This document shows, piece by piece, positions 29,217-39,203 of a stretch of 64,000 nucleotides of DNA. Each line of letters starts with the position of its first letter. The first letter of the stretch is position 1. The notes beneath the pieces were generated by a model. It saw only the letters and a program-made list of their open reading frames with translations, searched no databases and had not been told where the DNA came from. This DNA is from Alkalimarinus alittae. GTDB taxonomy: Bacteria > Pseudomonadota > Gammaproteobacteria > Pseudomonadales > Oleiphilaceae. Location of the stretch: positions 1,588,001-1,652,000 of the forward strand of contig NZ_CP100390.1 of the NCBI RefSeq assembly GCF_026016465.1. Reading direction: 5' to 3'. The translations under genes and the position numbers were made by a program.

Positions 29217-31211
29217 TTACCCCTTAACCAAATAAATAGAATACGCATTATCAACCTGCTGCTTTTCAGCAAACTTAATCAAATGCTTCTTCGCTAAGGC
29301 GGTTGCGACGGCTTTGCTGTGGTGGTTGAGTACCTTTGAAAGCGTCCACTCAGGGTTTGCCAATAAACCAATAACAGAACCCAGTATGGCTTGTTGTGTG
29401 CTTGGAGTGAACCATGACTGGCGGCAGCCATCAATCGAATAAAAATACTCATCATTAATCAAGTTAGACCAATAATCGCTATATTTATCCGCTAAGATCG
29501 TGGCTCTAAGTGCTCTAATATTGGCAGATGTCGCGCGTAGTTTTTGCTTGCTTACAAGTGCTTGAATATCTTTAGTCGCGTTATCAGGTGACTGCTGTAG
29601 TTTGATATTCATAACCCCATTCTTGCTTAGGTTATTTTGAATAAGACTGATAAACGAGTTATCTATGACTTTTGCGTCGCCAGTTATTGAAGCAAAGTGA
29701 ATCTCATTGCCGTCTTGTAAAAAGCGCCTTGCTAAAGAAGGTGGCCAGAAGGCGATGTTGGTGAGTTGTTCTTCTTGTGCTTTAAGATGGCTTTCTGCCA
29801 GATTCTCTAAGCTGTGTTCAACGGCTAATACTTCTACATCGGTGAAGTAACGGGCATATTCAACTGCTTTTTGGGCTGCGTCGGTGCCTGCGACTAATAG
29901 CAATAAACGCTCTGGTAAGCTTTCATCCGATAGATTAAAGCTTTCAATTAAATCTTTTTTAAGTGACTGCTCGTTAAACAGCGCTAAATTATTCCAGCGT
30001 GGAAACGGTGCAGACAAATCTTCTTTAGCGATTAACAGCTCATCTTGCTTTTCTGGAAACTGCTGCTTAAACGCCTCTCGTTCTGCGCGTCTATAGAGTG
30101 AAGCAGACATCAGCGGGTGTAATACCTCAGGCCAGTCAATTAACTTAAGCGCCGTTAGGTTGACGGCATAGCACTGAGAAAAGAAGGCCTGATACATACC
30201 TACCAGAATCAAAGCACCTGCGACATTATCAACTGTCCAGTTTTGTTGCAGGGTTTGAGTGAGTATTTGATCAAAATGCTGCACGTGTGAGGCTTCGACT
30301 TCATCAATAATTAATGAGTAGTTACCACGCTCAGCGTAAACGCCGATTGCGATGGTTAGCAGTTGCAGTTCATCACGAAGGTGGCGAGTTTCTACCGCTT
30401 CAAACAATATGCTTTGACGAAGTAGAGTAATAAACTCCTCAACAAAGGGATTAGGTAAGTTGCATTTGATGAGCGAGTGAAATATTAAAGGGTCATTCGC
30501 GACGGTTAATAAGTCGATCGGCGCATTAGGGTTTTCAAGGTCGTATTTTTTGCAAATCAGCTGAGCAGCAAAGTGGCTTAAACGTTCAAGCGGCAAATTA
30601 TCGTTCGCCAATAGCGTTAGCAGATCCGCTTCTAAATCGGCTTCATAACGGTCAACCTGAATATGCTCACAGCAATTCAGCATGCCTTGTAAGATGGTTT
30701 GATTATTGTGACCATGAGCCACAAGAGAGCGGTAATGCAGGTAGGCCACATCAAAGTTACGTAGCGCTTGTTGTGCGCGTGCAATACCTAAAAATGCATT
30801 CACATAACGCTTGTCAAACGACAGCGCTGCATGAAAATGCTCAAGGGCTTTTTCAGGCTCATCGGCGACTAAGTAAAGGTAACCGGCGTTGGTCAGGTAC
30901 TGGGTATTACTCGGCTCATGCTTTAAACACCGGTTGAACAAGGCTTTAGCGGTTGAGATATTGCCCCGGTCTAGCTCTATACGACCTAAAAGATTGATGG
31001 CTGGGCTGTTAGTCGGGTCGGCACTCATTACTTCAGATACCAGTTGATAAGCATTGTCTAAAAATGCCTGACGATCTGCAGCAGGGGTCGATAGGTTATT
31101 GGCGTTTTGATACAAATCGTTCGCGTGGATGAGTATCCGCGCCATGTCAGCCAGCTCAGATTTTAAGAATTCATTAATGGTTGGCTGTAGTGTCGATGTC
31201 ATCGTATTCAT
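29217..31211 (-). CDS. TPR protein with degenerate methyltransferase domain
   Basis: A 664-residue soluble protein. The N-terminal third has tetratricopeptide repeats (about 50-190; AINLLGRIELDRGNISTAKA, YLTNAGYLYLVADEPEKAL). The C-terminal half aligns by eye with the TPR-methyltransferase family: FPRWNNL near 400, then LLLVAGTDAAQKA where a SAM-binding AGCGTG motif would be, LAVEHSLENLAES, and DEYFYSIDGCRQSWF. The key glycines are missing, so SAM binding looks lost. It lies at the edge of the glycan island and may bind protein acceptors. The degenerate-domain reading is my inference. Confidence 0.7.
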   Translation of the reverse strand: MNTMTSTLQPTINEFLKSELADMARILIHANDLYQNANNLSTPAADRQAFLDNAYQLVSEVMSADPTNSPAINLLGRIELDRGNISTAKALFNRCLKHEPSNTQYLTNAGYLYLVADEPEKALEHFHAALSFDKRYVNAFLGIARAQQALRNFDVAYLHYRSLVAHGHNNQTILQGMLNCCEHIQVDRYEADLEADLLTLLANDNLPLERLSHFAAQLICKKYDLENPNAPIDLLTVANDPLIFHSLIKCNLPNPFVEEFITLLRQSILFEAVETRHLRDELQLLTIAIGVYAERGNYSLIIDEVEASHVQHFDQILTQTLQQNWTVDNVAGALILVGMYQAFFSQCYAVNLTALKLIDWPEVLHPLMSASLYRRAEREAFKQQFPEKQDELLIAKEDLSAPFPRWNNLALFNEQSLKKDLIESFNLSDESLPERLLLLVAGTDAAQKAVEYARYFTDVEVLAVEHSLENLAESHLKAQEEQLTNIAFWPPSLARRFLQDGNEIHFASITGDAKVIDNSFISLIQNNLSKNGVMNIKLQQSPDNATKDIQALVSKQKLRATSANIRALRATILADKYSDYWSNLINDEYFYSIDGCRQSWFTPSTQQAILGSVIGLLANPEWTLSKVLNHHSKAVATALAKKHLIKFAEKQQVDNAYSIYLVKG

Positions 31212-31345
31212 GTAGGCAAACCTCTTCCGCTTTTTAGGGTTTAAATGCTCTATTTCTATATAGAGAGTAACTAAGCGAATGGTGTGCCAAGTTTTACGGA
31301 GGAAGTGGGAATGTTTTCAGTAAAGCTAGAGGAGGGCTTAGGTCT

Positions 31346-31449
31346 TTGTAGCCGTGATGAAAGGAGGCACGACTGGAATCAAGGAAAGGTGACGGTGGAT
31401 GCAGAACCAACCCCTGATTCCGCTTCGCTGCATCAAGGCTACAAGGGCG
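31346..31449. repeat. Dispersed two-arm inverted repeat, copy 1 (arm order B then A)
   Basis: Arm B (31346-31386) reads TTGTAGCCGTGATGAAAGG... and arm A (31411-31449) reads CCCCTGATTCCGCTTCGCTG.... Reverse-complemented B resembles A at both ends (TTGATTCC and ATCA.GGCTACA). Nearly identical arms recur at 61114-61208 and 62323-62441, there in order A then B. The 311-base gene-free stretch 31212-31522 holds this repeat and no gene that I can see. Confidence 0.85.
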
Positions 31450-31522
31450 TTTACATAGTATAAGTTATTATGCTGGCGGCGACTGGGTTAGATTGGCTCC
31501 AGATAGCGCTTAAAAAGCTACG

Positions 31523-32635
31523 CTATAACTGTTGAGCTTTCTTATTCAAAACAGTTGAGAGGATGCTAACTGTGTTCTCTATATCCTGCTCGGTAAGGTG
31601 GTTATGGAAAGGCAGGGCCAGCCCCTGAGATGAAACTCTATTGGCATTTTTAAAATTTAAACTGGCGGGTATTGTATTATCACTAAATGCTGGAAACCCT
31701 TGTATTAGAGGCCAGTATAAGCGACGGCTTTCAATGCCTTGCTCTAGTAAACGTTCAAATAACTCGTCAGTATGATGTTCAAAAAGCACATAAAGAGAAG
31801 CGGGTACAAATGACTCTAAGCCAGCTTGAGTTTGTACTTTTAAATGATGCTGCTCAAATAATGATTTATATTTATTGAGTATAAAGCTGTTTTTTTGTTT
31901 TATCTCTTTAATACGATCTAGTTGTGCTAAACCCACTGCGCAATGATATTCACTCATTTTTGCATTAGTACCGACATTATTTATGGTTCTGCCTGCTTCA
32001 AAGCCGAAGTTAGACATTTTTCTAATGAAGCTTGCCTGAGATTTGTTAGGGCAAACCACCAGCCCACCTTCACCTGCTCCTAGTGGTTTAGTTGCATGCA
32101 AGCTGAATGCGTAAATAAGGTTCTCATTAATCGATTGGTTCATTAATGCAGCAGCGGCATCAATGACGACAGGTAGGTTCGTTTTTTTATAAAAGTTCGC
32201 CCAGCTTTCAGAACAAACCGGCATGCCAAAGGCTGCAACAGGTACAACAGCGGCAATATTGTGCAGTTTGGTATTACGTAAGGCAATCTCTGGTGTAAGA
32301 AACCAATTGTTTTTGTTGATATCACTTAATACTGGGGTTAAACCCGCATTGATAATAGCTTCGACTGTAGCGGGAAAGGTAAAGCTAGTAGTAAGGACCT
32401 TCGCGCCAGCGGGTAGATTAAGGCTTCTTAACGCGAGCTCAATGGCTGATGTTCCAGAAGAGACTAGGGTTAGCTTGTTTGTGGCTATGTTGTCGAGACA
32501 GTTGTCAGCAATTTTTTGTATGAGTTGGTGGTATAAAGGCCCAAAATTTGAATACCAGAGATTATTATCGATTTCCTTAAGATAAGGAATCAATGCTTCT
32601 GTTTTTGGCATGTCAGGTATGAAATAAGGGATCAT
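31523..32635 (-). CDS. DegT/DnrJ/EryC1/StrS-family PLP aminotransferase
   Basis: A 370-residue sugar-nucleotide aminotransferase or dehydratase. PLP contacts appear in VSSGTSAIELAL and VVIDAAA, with the internal-aldimine lysine K183 in FSLHATKPLGAGEGGLVV. It is the first biosynthetic gene of the island and lies far from the second DegT gene, so the cluster probably makes two amino sugars or one diamino sugar. Substrate cannot be read off; the closest functional class is 4-amino-4,6-dideoxyhexose transaminase, as in viosamine loci. Confidence 0.87.
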   Translation of the reverse strand: MIPYFIPDMPKTEALIPYLKEIDNNLWYSNFGPLYHQLIQKIADNCLDNIATNKLTLVSSGTSAIELALRSLNLPAGAKVLTTSFTFPATVEAIINAGLTPVLSDINKNNWFLTPEIALRNTKLHNIAAVVPVAAFGMPVCSESWANFYKKTNLPVVIDAAAALMNQSINENLIYAFSLHATKPLGAGEGGLVVCPNKSQASFIRKMSNFGFEAGRTINNVGTNAKMSEYHCAVGLAQLDRIKEIKQKNSFILNKYKSLFEQHHLKVQTQAGLESFVPASLYVLFEHHTDELFERLLEQGIESRRLYWPLIQGFPAFSDNTIPASLNFKNANRVSSQGLALPFHNHLTEQDIENTVSILSTVLNKKAQQL

Positions 32636-32997
32636 ATGATTAACGCCTGATTATTGACACTTTTATTTTAGTATGGCGATAAATATGCCGTTATCAAATA
32701 TAGATTGCTATATCTTATTTATCGGCCATTATAATTTATTCTGTATTTTATTTTTTTAATTACACTAGATTGTAATCTAGTGTTTATGAGTTGACTTGCC
32801 TGGGGTTTTTACTACTTCTAGATATAAGTGGGTTGGCAATACTCTTGGAGATATTTAACTTGTAGAATATTTGTGCAAGTATCCTTTAATGCTGCAACGG
32901 CTTGAATGCTAATTAAACCTTTGGTAAGAATTATGCTTGTTTGCAAGTGGTAGAATTTAATTAGTGGCTATTAACTTAATGGGGTAATAAAAAACAT
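32636..32997. other. AT-rich gene-free stretch with a 22-bp palindrome
   Basis: This stretch divides divergent DegT and GT61 genes and so must hold both promoters. ACACTAGATT and AATCTAGTGT form a perfect 10-bp inverted repeat around GT at 32762-32783, an operator-like site of unknown regulator. No small gene is evident. Confidence 0.45.
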
Positions 32998-34476
32998 ATG
33001 GATAATGCCATACTAATCGAAAAAACTCGGCAATTATTACTAATGAATGCAGATGTATTACCTCTGGATCTGTGCAGTCTTGCCAATGCATGGGTAGCTA
33101 TTAAAGATCATAGGATGGCTCATGCACTGTATAATAAGGCTTATACTTTAGCGCCTAATGACGATGTAGTAATGGAAGCATATGTTAGCTTCTTATGTGC
33201 TCTCAACAAGCAAAGAGAAGCCTTAGACTTATTATTGCATGCGCATAATGATATTAATTATTCCGCTGCTCGCATAGGTTGGATACATACCTTAGCTCAC
33301 CTTAAATCGACTGACGATATAGATTTTCCAATACTCAAAGATTTTCAGCATTACTGTCTTGAAAATAATATTCCAGTGAAACAAGTTGCAGCTTCAGAAA
33401 CGTTATACTTATCTCCTATACATTCATTTCCAAAAACACATACTGATACCCTCCATGGTTTTTATGACACTCACCCTGTGTATATGGCAGAAGTACCTAA
33501 TGCCATAGTAACCGCTGAATCGCATGCTTTTTTTGCAGGGGACTCAGCAATAAGAGAAGAGTTCTCACTACTCCATCGTGATGATTTAGTCTTAAATGAT
33601 GAACGAGATAAATTGATCATTTATATACCAACACTTCGTTCTCCGGCGAAAAGAGGAATAGCCAATAAGCGTATGGTAGACGAGGAAGTTGAAGAGTTAG
33701 TATTAAATTTAATCGGTTCAACATGTTCGAATTATTATCATTGGTTAATAGAATGGGTGCCTCGAATTATGGTGTTAGATGAAATTAATGAGCCAGTAAA
33801 ACTTCTTATTCGCAAGCAAGTACCAGAACAATTTAAAGAGATTATCAGGGTGGTTACAGGAGGGAGGTATCAAATTCTTGAGTCAGGTACGGATAACTGT
33901 GTGTCAGTAAAACGTTTGATTCACACCAATGGTTGGGCAACCATGCCGTGTGATATTAGGGCGGATAAAAGACCTCTTCTTCAAGATACACTGATTAGCC
34001 CGAAATCTATCTTCTGGCTGAGAGAAAAAACAAAGCACCTGAGAACAGACTGCCTAGCAACTAGAAAGATTTACCTTAAGCGTTTAGGTGACTCACGACG
34101 TAGTTTAATTAATAGCGATGAAGTTGAATCATTGGTTCAGGAATATGGTTTTGAAATAGTGGTGCCTGAAACTCTGTCATTTTCGGATCAGGTGAGAATA
34201 TTCTCAGAAGCATCTATTGTTATAGGGCAAGCGGGTGCTGCTTTGGCGAATATTGTGTTTTGTAACCCCGGGGCACTCGTGGTTCCTATTGCTGTAGGGG
34301 AGGGATCGCATGCAGACTATTCTGTATTTGCAAAATTAGCGCAAATAGTGAATCTTAATTTAACGTATTTTTTAACGAATGAGAATGCTGCTGATCATAC
34401 TTATAAATCTTTCGTTACTTTTTATGTGGATCAGTCTTCTTTCAAGCAATATTTAGATACGCTGAATGACATCTAG
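32998..34476 (+). CDS. GT61-family glycosyltransferase with N-terminal TPR-like region
   Basis: A 492-residue protein. Residues 1-90 form TPR-like helices (LANAWVAIKDHRMAHALYNKA). The rest matches glycosyltransferase family 61 (DUF563): SNYYHWLIEWVPRI near 240, a RKIYLKR strand near 360 and SEASIVIGQAGAALANIVFC near 405. GT61 enzymes include protein and polysaccharide xylosyl- and GlcNAc-transferases. With TPR helices and flagellin neighbours, protein O-glycosylation is plausible. The ATG follows a GGGG-containing leader. Confidence 0.85.
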   Translation: MDNAILIEKTRQLLLMNADVLPLDLCSLANAWVAIKDHRMAHALYNKAYTLAPNDDVVMEAYVSFLCALNKQREALDLLLHAHNDINYSAARIGWIHTLAHLKSTDDIDFPILKDFQHYCLENNIPVKQVAASETLYLSPIHSFPKTHTDTLHGFYDTHPVYMAEVPNAIVTAESHAFFAGDSAIREEFSLLHRDDLVLNDERDKLIIYIPTLRSPAKRGIANKRMVDEEVEELVLNLIGSTCSNYYHWLIEWVPRIMVLDEINEPVKLLIRKQVPEQFKEIIRVVTGGRYQILESGTDNCVSVKRLIHTNGWATMPCDIRADKRPLLQDTLISPKSIFWLREKTKHLRTDCLATRKIYLKRLGDSRRSLINSDEVESLVQEYGFEIVVPETLSFSDQVRIFSEASIVIGQAGAALANIVFCNPGALVVPIAVGEGSHADYSVFAKLAQIVNLNLTYFLTNENAADHTYKSFVTFYVDQSSFKQYLDTLNDI

Positions 34477-34510
34477 TGATGCCCCTTGCCGTAATAAAAG
34501 GTAGAGAAAT

Positions 34511-34912
34511 ATGGAAGTTAGGTTTATTGAGTTCCAAAAGCATGGAGACGATAGAGGCGCGTTAATTGCTCTTGAACAGGATATAAATATTCCATTTGAT
34601 ATTAAACGAGTTTATTACCTGTTTAATACAGAAAAGGATATTCGAAGAGGAATGCATGCGCATAAAAATTTAAGGCAACTTGCGGTTGCAGTTAAAGGAT
34701 CTGTCAGGTTTCTTCTTGATAACGGAACAGAGAAAATAGAATTATTACTAGATAACCCTTCACAAGGGTTATATATAGGTCCGGGTGTGTGGAGAGAAAT
34801 GTATAGTTTTTCTGATGACTGTGTGCTGATGATTCTTGCTGACCATGTGTATGAGGAATCAGACTACATCAGAGATTATGATTTATTTATTAAATCTGTG
34901 GTCAAAAAATAA
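34511..34912 (+). CDS. FdtA/QdtA-type dTDP-4-keto-6-deoxyglucose 3,4-ketoisomerase (cupin)
   Basis: A 133-residue single-domain cupin. H49 and H51 in RRGMHAHKNLRQL are the active-site pair of FdtA/QdtA, and GLYIGPGVWREM closes the barrel. The enzyme would move the keto group of dTDP-4-keto-6-deoxyglucose from C4 to C3, ready for a transaminase such as the DegT gene at 39915. Whether the product is the galacto (FdtA) or gluco (QdtA) form cannot be told. No rmlA/rmlB is in the window. Confidence 0.87.
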   Translation: MEVRFIEFQKHGDDRGALIALEQDINIPFDIKRVYYLFNTEKDIRRGMHAHKNLRQLAVAVKGSVRFLLDNGTEKIELLLDNPSQGLYIGPGVWREMYSFSDDCVLMILADHVYEESDYIRDYDLFIKSVVKK

Positions 34913-35019
34913 TGGAATAGTCTAAGAGTATAAGTTGATTATGATTGCTGCCAGCTACTACTAGATTATGCATAATAAGAGAAAATTATATTAAGTTAAA
35001 ACAATAATAGGGTTCAATT

Positions 35020-36045
35020 TTGGGAAAACACTTTTTTAAACCTGAAACACAAGACGCTTTAAAAACATTGTTAACGGATGTAAAAAGCTACTTTAGATCG
35101 GTGTCTCTAATTAAGGCTATTGAGTCTAACTTACCTGAACTATTAGCTGAAAATGAGCTGAGTTTGGATGAGATTTGTGCCTATTATAGGTGGAATTCAG
35201 TAGCGACAAGGTTGTTATGTGATACGTTAGTCACTATGGAGTGGTTTGAAGTTAATGAGGCGGGTGTCTATAGAAATAGTCAAAAAATGTTAACTCTATT
35301 GCCTGAGTTGCCGAAGCTAGCTCCGCTGGTTGATGACTGGTCTCGAGGCATGGTAGACATGTCTACCATGCCAGAGTTTTTATTGAATGATACTTGGGAC
35401 AGTGGAAAAGTATCAGAAAAATATAGCTATACACAAGGTCTGGCCACTAAGGAAGAAACAGCTAATTACTCTAACGCAATGCTTGATAGTGTTGAACCTA
35501 TGGCTGATTCATTGATTCAGACAATTGATTTTTCATTGTTTAAAAAAGTTCTGGATGTGGGTGGAGGGTATGGCCTACTAGCTCATTATATTAAGGTAGG
35601 CAATCCGTTGATAGAGTGGGTGGGAGTGTTTGATTTGCCTCTGGCCGAAGAGGGCTTCAAAAAGCTACAGAATGATCAGGTGCTGGACCCATCGCTGCAT
35701 TTTATTCCAGGCGATTTTTTTAATAGTGAATTAAATGACGCATATGATTGCATTACTCTAAATAGAATCCTTTTTGATTGGAATGATGAGAAAGCAAAGA
35801 AGATAGTTTCTATGTGTCAAAAAGCGCTAAAGCCGGGTGGAATCTTGATTGTGCATGAGGGATGTTATCGGCTTGATTTTAATAGGATTGCGGCTTCTTG
35901 GTTGCATTTGCTAGTTGGTGGGCGCTTGCGAACGTGCGAAGAAGTTAGGGCTGTTATTTCTGAAAATACTGAATTAAAAATTGATAGTACACTAAAAAGT
36001 AAAATTCCAGATTGGTATATATTTGTTGCAAGTAAATCGTCATAA
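35020..36045 (+). CDS. SAM-dependent O-methyltransferase (family 2/hydroxyneurosporene type)
   Basis: A 341-residue methyltransferase of plant-like O-methyltransferase layout: N-terminal winged-helix dimerisation domain (about 1-90) and a Rossmann domain with VLDVGGGYGLLAHY and PGGILIVHEGCY. It starts at a TTG (35020) with a weak ribosome site; no better start is nearby. The likely substrate is a hydroxyl on the island's sugar or its acyl group, but this is inferred from position. Confidence 0.82.
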   Translation: MGKHFFKPETQDALKTLLTDVKSYFRSVSLIKAIESNLPELLAENELSLDEICAYYRWNSVATRLLCDTLVTMEWFEVNEAGVYRNSQKMLTLLPELPKLAPLVDDWSRGMVDMSTMPEFLLNDTWDSGKVSEKYSYTQGLATKEETANYSNAMLDSVEPMADSLIQTIDFSLFKKVLDVGGGYGLLAHYIKVGNPLIEWVGVFDLPLAEEGFKKLQNDQVLDPSLHFIPGDFFNSELNDAYDCITLNRILFDWNDEKAKKIVSMCQKALKPGGILIVHEGCYRLDFNRIAASWLHLLVGGRLRTCEEVRAVISENTELKIDSTLKSKIPDWYIFVASKSS

Positions 36046-36140
36046 CGAAACCCTTTTTGAGTATGATGAATTGTCTTGAAAATCGATGATTATTGCGAAA
36101 GAGCGTATCAGAACAATGACATGGTGTTGGAATATTTATT

Positions 36141-37094
36141 GTGAAATTAGACATAGTTAATGCGAGTATTGCTGAGAACTCTAGCCAAGAAGCCGAAGGG
36201 CTTCTATTTCAACGTTTGAGTTATAATCAACTCTATATAGATAGCGGCTACGAAATTGTAGAGTTCAGGTTCAAAAAAAATAATATACTGTGTTTAAGTC
36301 TTGTCGCAGGGGTCAAAAATAAAGCGTTAAAGAGCCCATTTTCTGCTCCGTTCGGAGGTTTTATTGAACATGTTAGCCCGCTGTCGATATCAGATTATAT
36401 AGCTGCCGTTGAGTTATTAAAATCCTACCTTGTATGCAATAAAATACTAGAAAGTTATATTACTCTTCCTCCTGATTGTTATGGTGCGCCATTAATTGCT
36501 AAGCAAGTGTTTGCACTGCAGGCGGCTGGGTATGAAGTAAAACATAGTGACTTAAATTACTCATTAGATCTGAGAAAAAACTCATTTGATGATGGGCTCA
36601 AAAAAATAGCTAGACGTTGTCTTAAAAAATCTAAATCACACAAACTGGATTTTTCTCTCTGTGAAGATGCCGAGAGAGTCGTAATGGCTTATGATGTTAT
36701 TCAGAAGAACCGGATACAGCGAGGTAACCCGCTGAAACTAAGTCTTGAAAATTTACTTGCGGTGAAAAGGCTATCAGCGGTTGATTTCTTTATAGTGAAC
36801 TATCAAGGACAAGCCATAGCAAGCGCTGTAGTATATAAAATAGCTGAACGTTTTGGGCAAGTCATTTATTGGGGGAATGATATTGAGTTCAATTCTTTAA
36901 ATTCAATTCATTTTTTAGCCGAGAACTTATTTAACTACTATAAACCATGTTTAGATACTTTAGATATTGGACCTTCGTCGTTAGAGGGTGTGGCAAATAT
37001 TGGCTTGTGCCGGTTTAAAGAGTCGTTAGGTTGTGACGTTACATTAAAGCTTAACCTGTCATTAAATAATCAGCGAACTGAAGAACGATCCTAA
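36141..37094 (+). CDS. FemAB/GNAT-like acyltransferase
   Basis: A 317-residue protein resembling the double-GNAT FemAB/peptidoglycan-bridge family used for acyl transfer to sugars. SAPFGGFIEHV lies in the first half. The second half has RRCLKKSKSHKL, YDVIQKNRIQRGNPL and DTLDIGPSSLEGVANIGLC. In exosortase and glycan loci such proteins attach amino acids or acyl groups. It starts at a GTG (36141) and shares TAATG with the next gene, so it is in an operon with the methyltransferases. Confidence 0.75.
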   Translation: MKLDIVNASIAENSSQEAEGLLFQRLSYNQLYIDSGYEIVEFRFKKNNILCLSLVAGVKNKALKSPFSAPFGGFIEHVSPLSISDYIAAVELLKSYLVCNKILESYITLPPDCYGAPLIAKQVFALQAAGYEVKHSDLNYSLDLRKNSFDDGLKKIARRCLKKSKSHKLDFSLCEDAERVVMAYDVIQKNRIQRGNPLKLSLENLLAVKRLSAVDFFIVNYQGQAIASAVVYKIAERFGQVIYWGNDIEFNSLNSIHFLAENLFNYYKPCLDTLDIGPSSLEGVANIGLCRFKESLGCDVTLKLNLSLNNQRTEERS

Positions 37095-37831
37095 TGCGGG
37101 ATATCAATATCTATCAAGACGAATATAAAAATAATCCATTTGAAGAGCATTTGATTTTTTATCGTCATAGAAAAACGCTTGAGTTTCTTCGTAAGCATCA
37201 TGCCAAAAATATTTTAGAAATAGGTTGTGGTCTGCGGCCGCTCTACGAGTATTACACCGACTTTGATTCCTTGGTGATTGTAGAACCGTCTGAAGATTTT
37301 TGCGCAGAAGTAAAGAGATTGAAACCTGCTAACGTAATTCTTATGGAGGGTGTTTTTGATGGGGCGCTTGTTGAAAAATTAAAAGAAAAATTTGATTTTA
37401 TTGTTATTAGCAGTTTACTCCATGAACTCGATAACCCTGCTGAGCTAGTGAAAGCGGCGATTTCTGTTGCGAGCCCAGAAACGTTTTTTCATATAAATGT
37501 TCCTAATGCTAAGTCTTTTCATAGATTGTTGGCTCTTAAAATGGGCTTGATAAGTAGTCTATATGAGAAGTCTGAGCGACAACATCGATATCAACAAAAT
37601 ACTACATTTGACCTAGACTCGCTGACAAAACTTCTAAAAGAGTGTGGTTTGATAATTGAGAGTAAAGGGTCGATTTTTATTAAACCTTTCACTCATCAAC
37701 AGATGCAAGCACTATTAGATAAAGAGGTTTTTAGTTCTGATTTATTGGAAGGGTTAGATGCGTTAGTTTCTGAATTTCCAGATAATGGTGCAGAGATATT
37801 TGTAAACGGAAGGATAAATGAAGGAATATGA
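37094..37831 (+). CDS. Class I SAM-dependent methyltransferase
   Basis: A 245-residue methyltransferase with motif I NILEIGCGLRPLYEYY and FDFIVISSLLHELDNPAEL in place of the usual LHH segment. It overlaps the previous stop (TAATG) and the following FAD-protein start (14 bases). It is close in kind to the 39203 gene, suggesting related substrates (N- or C-methylation of an unusual sugar). Confidence 0.83.
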   Translation: MRDINIYQDEYKNNPFEEHLIFYRHRKTLEFLRKHHAKNILEIGCGLRPLYEYYTDFDSLVIVEPSEDFCAEVKRLKPANVILMEGVFDGALVEKLKEKFDFIVISSLLHELDNPAELVKAAISVASPETFFHINVPNAKSFHRLLALKMGLISSLYEKSERQHRYQQNTTFDLDSLTKLLKECGLIIESKGSIFIKPFTHQQMQALLDKEVFSSDLLEGLDALVSEFPDNGAEIFVNGRINEGI

Positions 37832-39203
37832 TTACGTTATTTTAGGGGGGAATCTTTGTTCTCTTGTTGTAGCTAATGAGCTCGCTTCTGCAGGTAAGCG
37901 TATTGCTTTAGTTGCTCCCGAAAAATCTATAGGCGGGCATTTTTCTGAATATTCTGCATTTGGGTTTGATTTTGATCTTGGTATGGTGCTGCTAGAGTTT
38001 GACTCTTATATGGAGCAAACTTCAGATCTTTCTTTATATAATGACGTTACATTAGGGCGGGTTGGTGCATTTAGTGACGTAGTCGAAGCTTATTTAAAGA
38101 AGCATGTGGAGTATAAACGGGTCGATGATATTGTTGTGTCAAATAATGGCAGAATAACGGCAGATTATTTCATTTCTAATGACCTGAGTGGTTTAAATGA
38201 TCTATTTACCTCTGAGCAACAGACATTAATTAAAGCTCAGTTAACTGACTGTATGTTAGTTAACGAGTATCACCCCAGTAACAAAGCGTGTGGTTCTAAT
38301 TATAATTGCGTTAGTTTTTCTGCTAGCTCTGAATCTAATCATGGGGCGTTTTTACATCAGGCGTTATTTGAGCCATTAGTTAACAAGGTAACTAACCTTT
38401 CGTCTAAATATCTTTTAGGAAAGTACCATCGTCTTTTTTGGGCTCCTATTTACTACCCCGAGACCTTACTCAAACAATTTAAAGAAGGGGACTCAGGCTT
38501 GAGTCCTACGGCATTTAGCTATCCTGTCAAAGGAAATATTGCAACAATCACCAAGGCCCTCTACCAGCAGGTTTGTGATTGTGATGGAGTAGAAATTTAT
38601 CAAGACACCTCTTCTTTAGAGAATAAGAGTGGGAATTGGCTAGTAAATAACGAAATGACAGCGCCGAAACTTATTTCTTCATTGCCTCAAAATATACTGG
38701 CCTCTTTGTTAGATATTAAGCAACGTCCTCTTGTAAAAACCTCTTATGTTCTAATTTTCATGAAGGTGGAGGATGTTTGTGATTTTAATGTTCTCTTTAA
38801 TGCTGATAACTCATTTTTGTTTTTTCGTATTGTGAATAATGGACGTTTAAAGGGGGAGAGGGGGAGTAGTTATTTAGTCGTGGAGTATAATTACGATTAT
38901 GTGGTGGCACAGAGCCCTGATTATTTTGAGAAAAGGGCGTATATAAAAGAAATTGAGCGGTTTTTGTCTGAATATAGCATTGTTGAATCTCCAAGGATAA
39001 CTAATGTGGATGCCGTATATCTAATGAATAAGTTGGCGTTTCCGACACCTGGTAATCTGTCTTCGAATAAATATAACTTATCTCAACTTAGCAAGGTGAG
39101 AGGACTTTCTTTAATGGGCCCTTCATTGGGAATTGGAGTATCATCAATGAATAATCAGATAGTTCAAGCACTTAAATATGCATCATCAGAAGGATTAATT
39201 TAA
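37818..39203 (+). CDS. FAD/NAD(P)-dependent oxidoreductase (amine oxidase/protoporphyrinogen oxidase-like)
   Basis: A 461-residue flavoprotein. The N-terminal dinucleotide site is DYVILGGNLCSLVVANELA, a variant of GxGxxG, followed by SIGGHFSEY. A C-terminal GPSLGIGVSSMNNQIVQAL closes the FAD site. It could oxidise or rearrange the island's sugar or acyl group. It overlaps both neighbours (14 bases upstream, TAATG downstream), so it belongs to the operon. Confidence 0.78.
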   Translation: MKEYDYVILGGNLCSLVVANELASAGKRIALVAPEKSIGGHFSEYSAFGFDFDLGMVLLEFDSYMEQTSDLSLYNDVTLGRVGAFSDVVEAYLKKHVEYKRVDDIVVSNNGRITADYFISNDLSGLNDLFTSEQQTLIKAQLTDCMLVNEYHPSNKACGSNYNCVSFSASSESNHGAFLHQALFEPLVNKVTNLSSKYLLGKYHRLFWAPIYYPETLLKQFKEGDSGLSPTAFSYPVKGNIATITKALYQQVCDCDGVEIYQDTSSLENKSGNWLVNNEMTAPKLISSLPQNILASLLDIKQRPLVKTSYVLIFMKVEDVCDFNVLFNADNSFLFFRIVNNGRLKGERGSSYLVVEYNYDYVVAQSPDYFEKRAYIKEIERFLSEYSIVESPRITNVDAVYLMNKLAFPTPGNLSSNKYNLSQLSKVRGLSLMGPSLGIGVSSMNNQIVQALKYASSEGLI

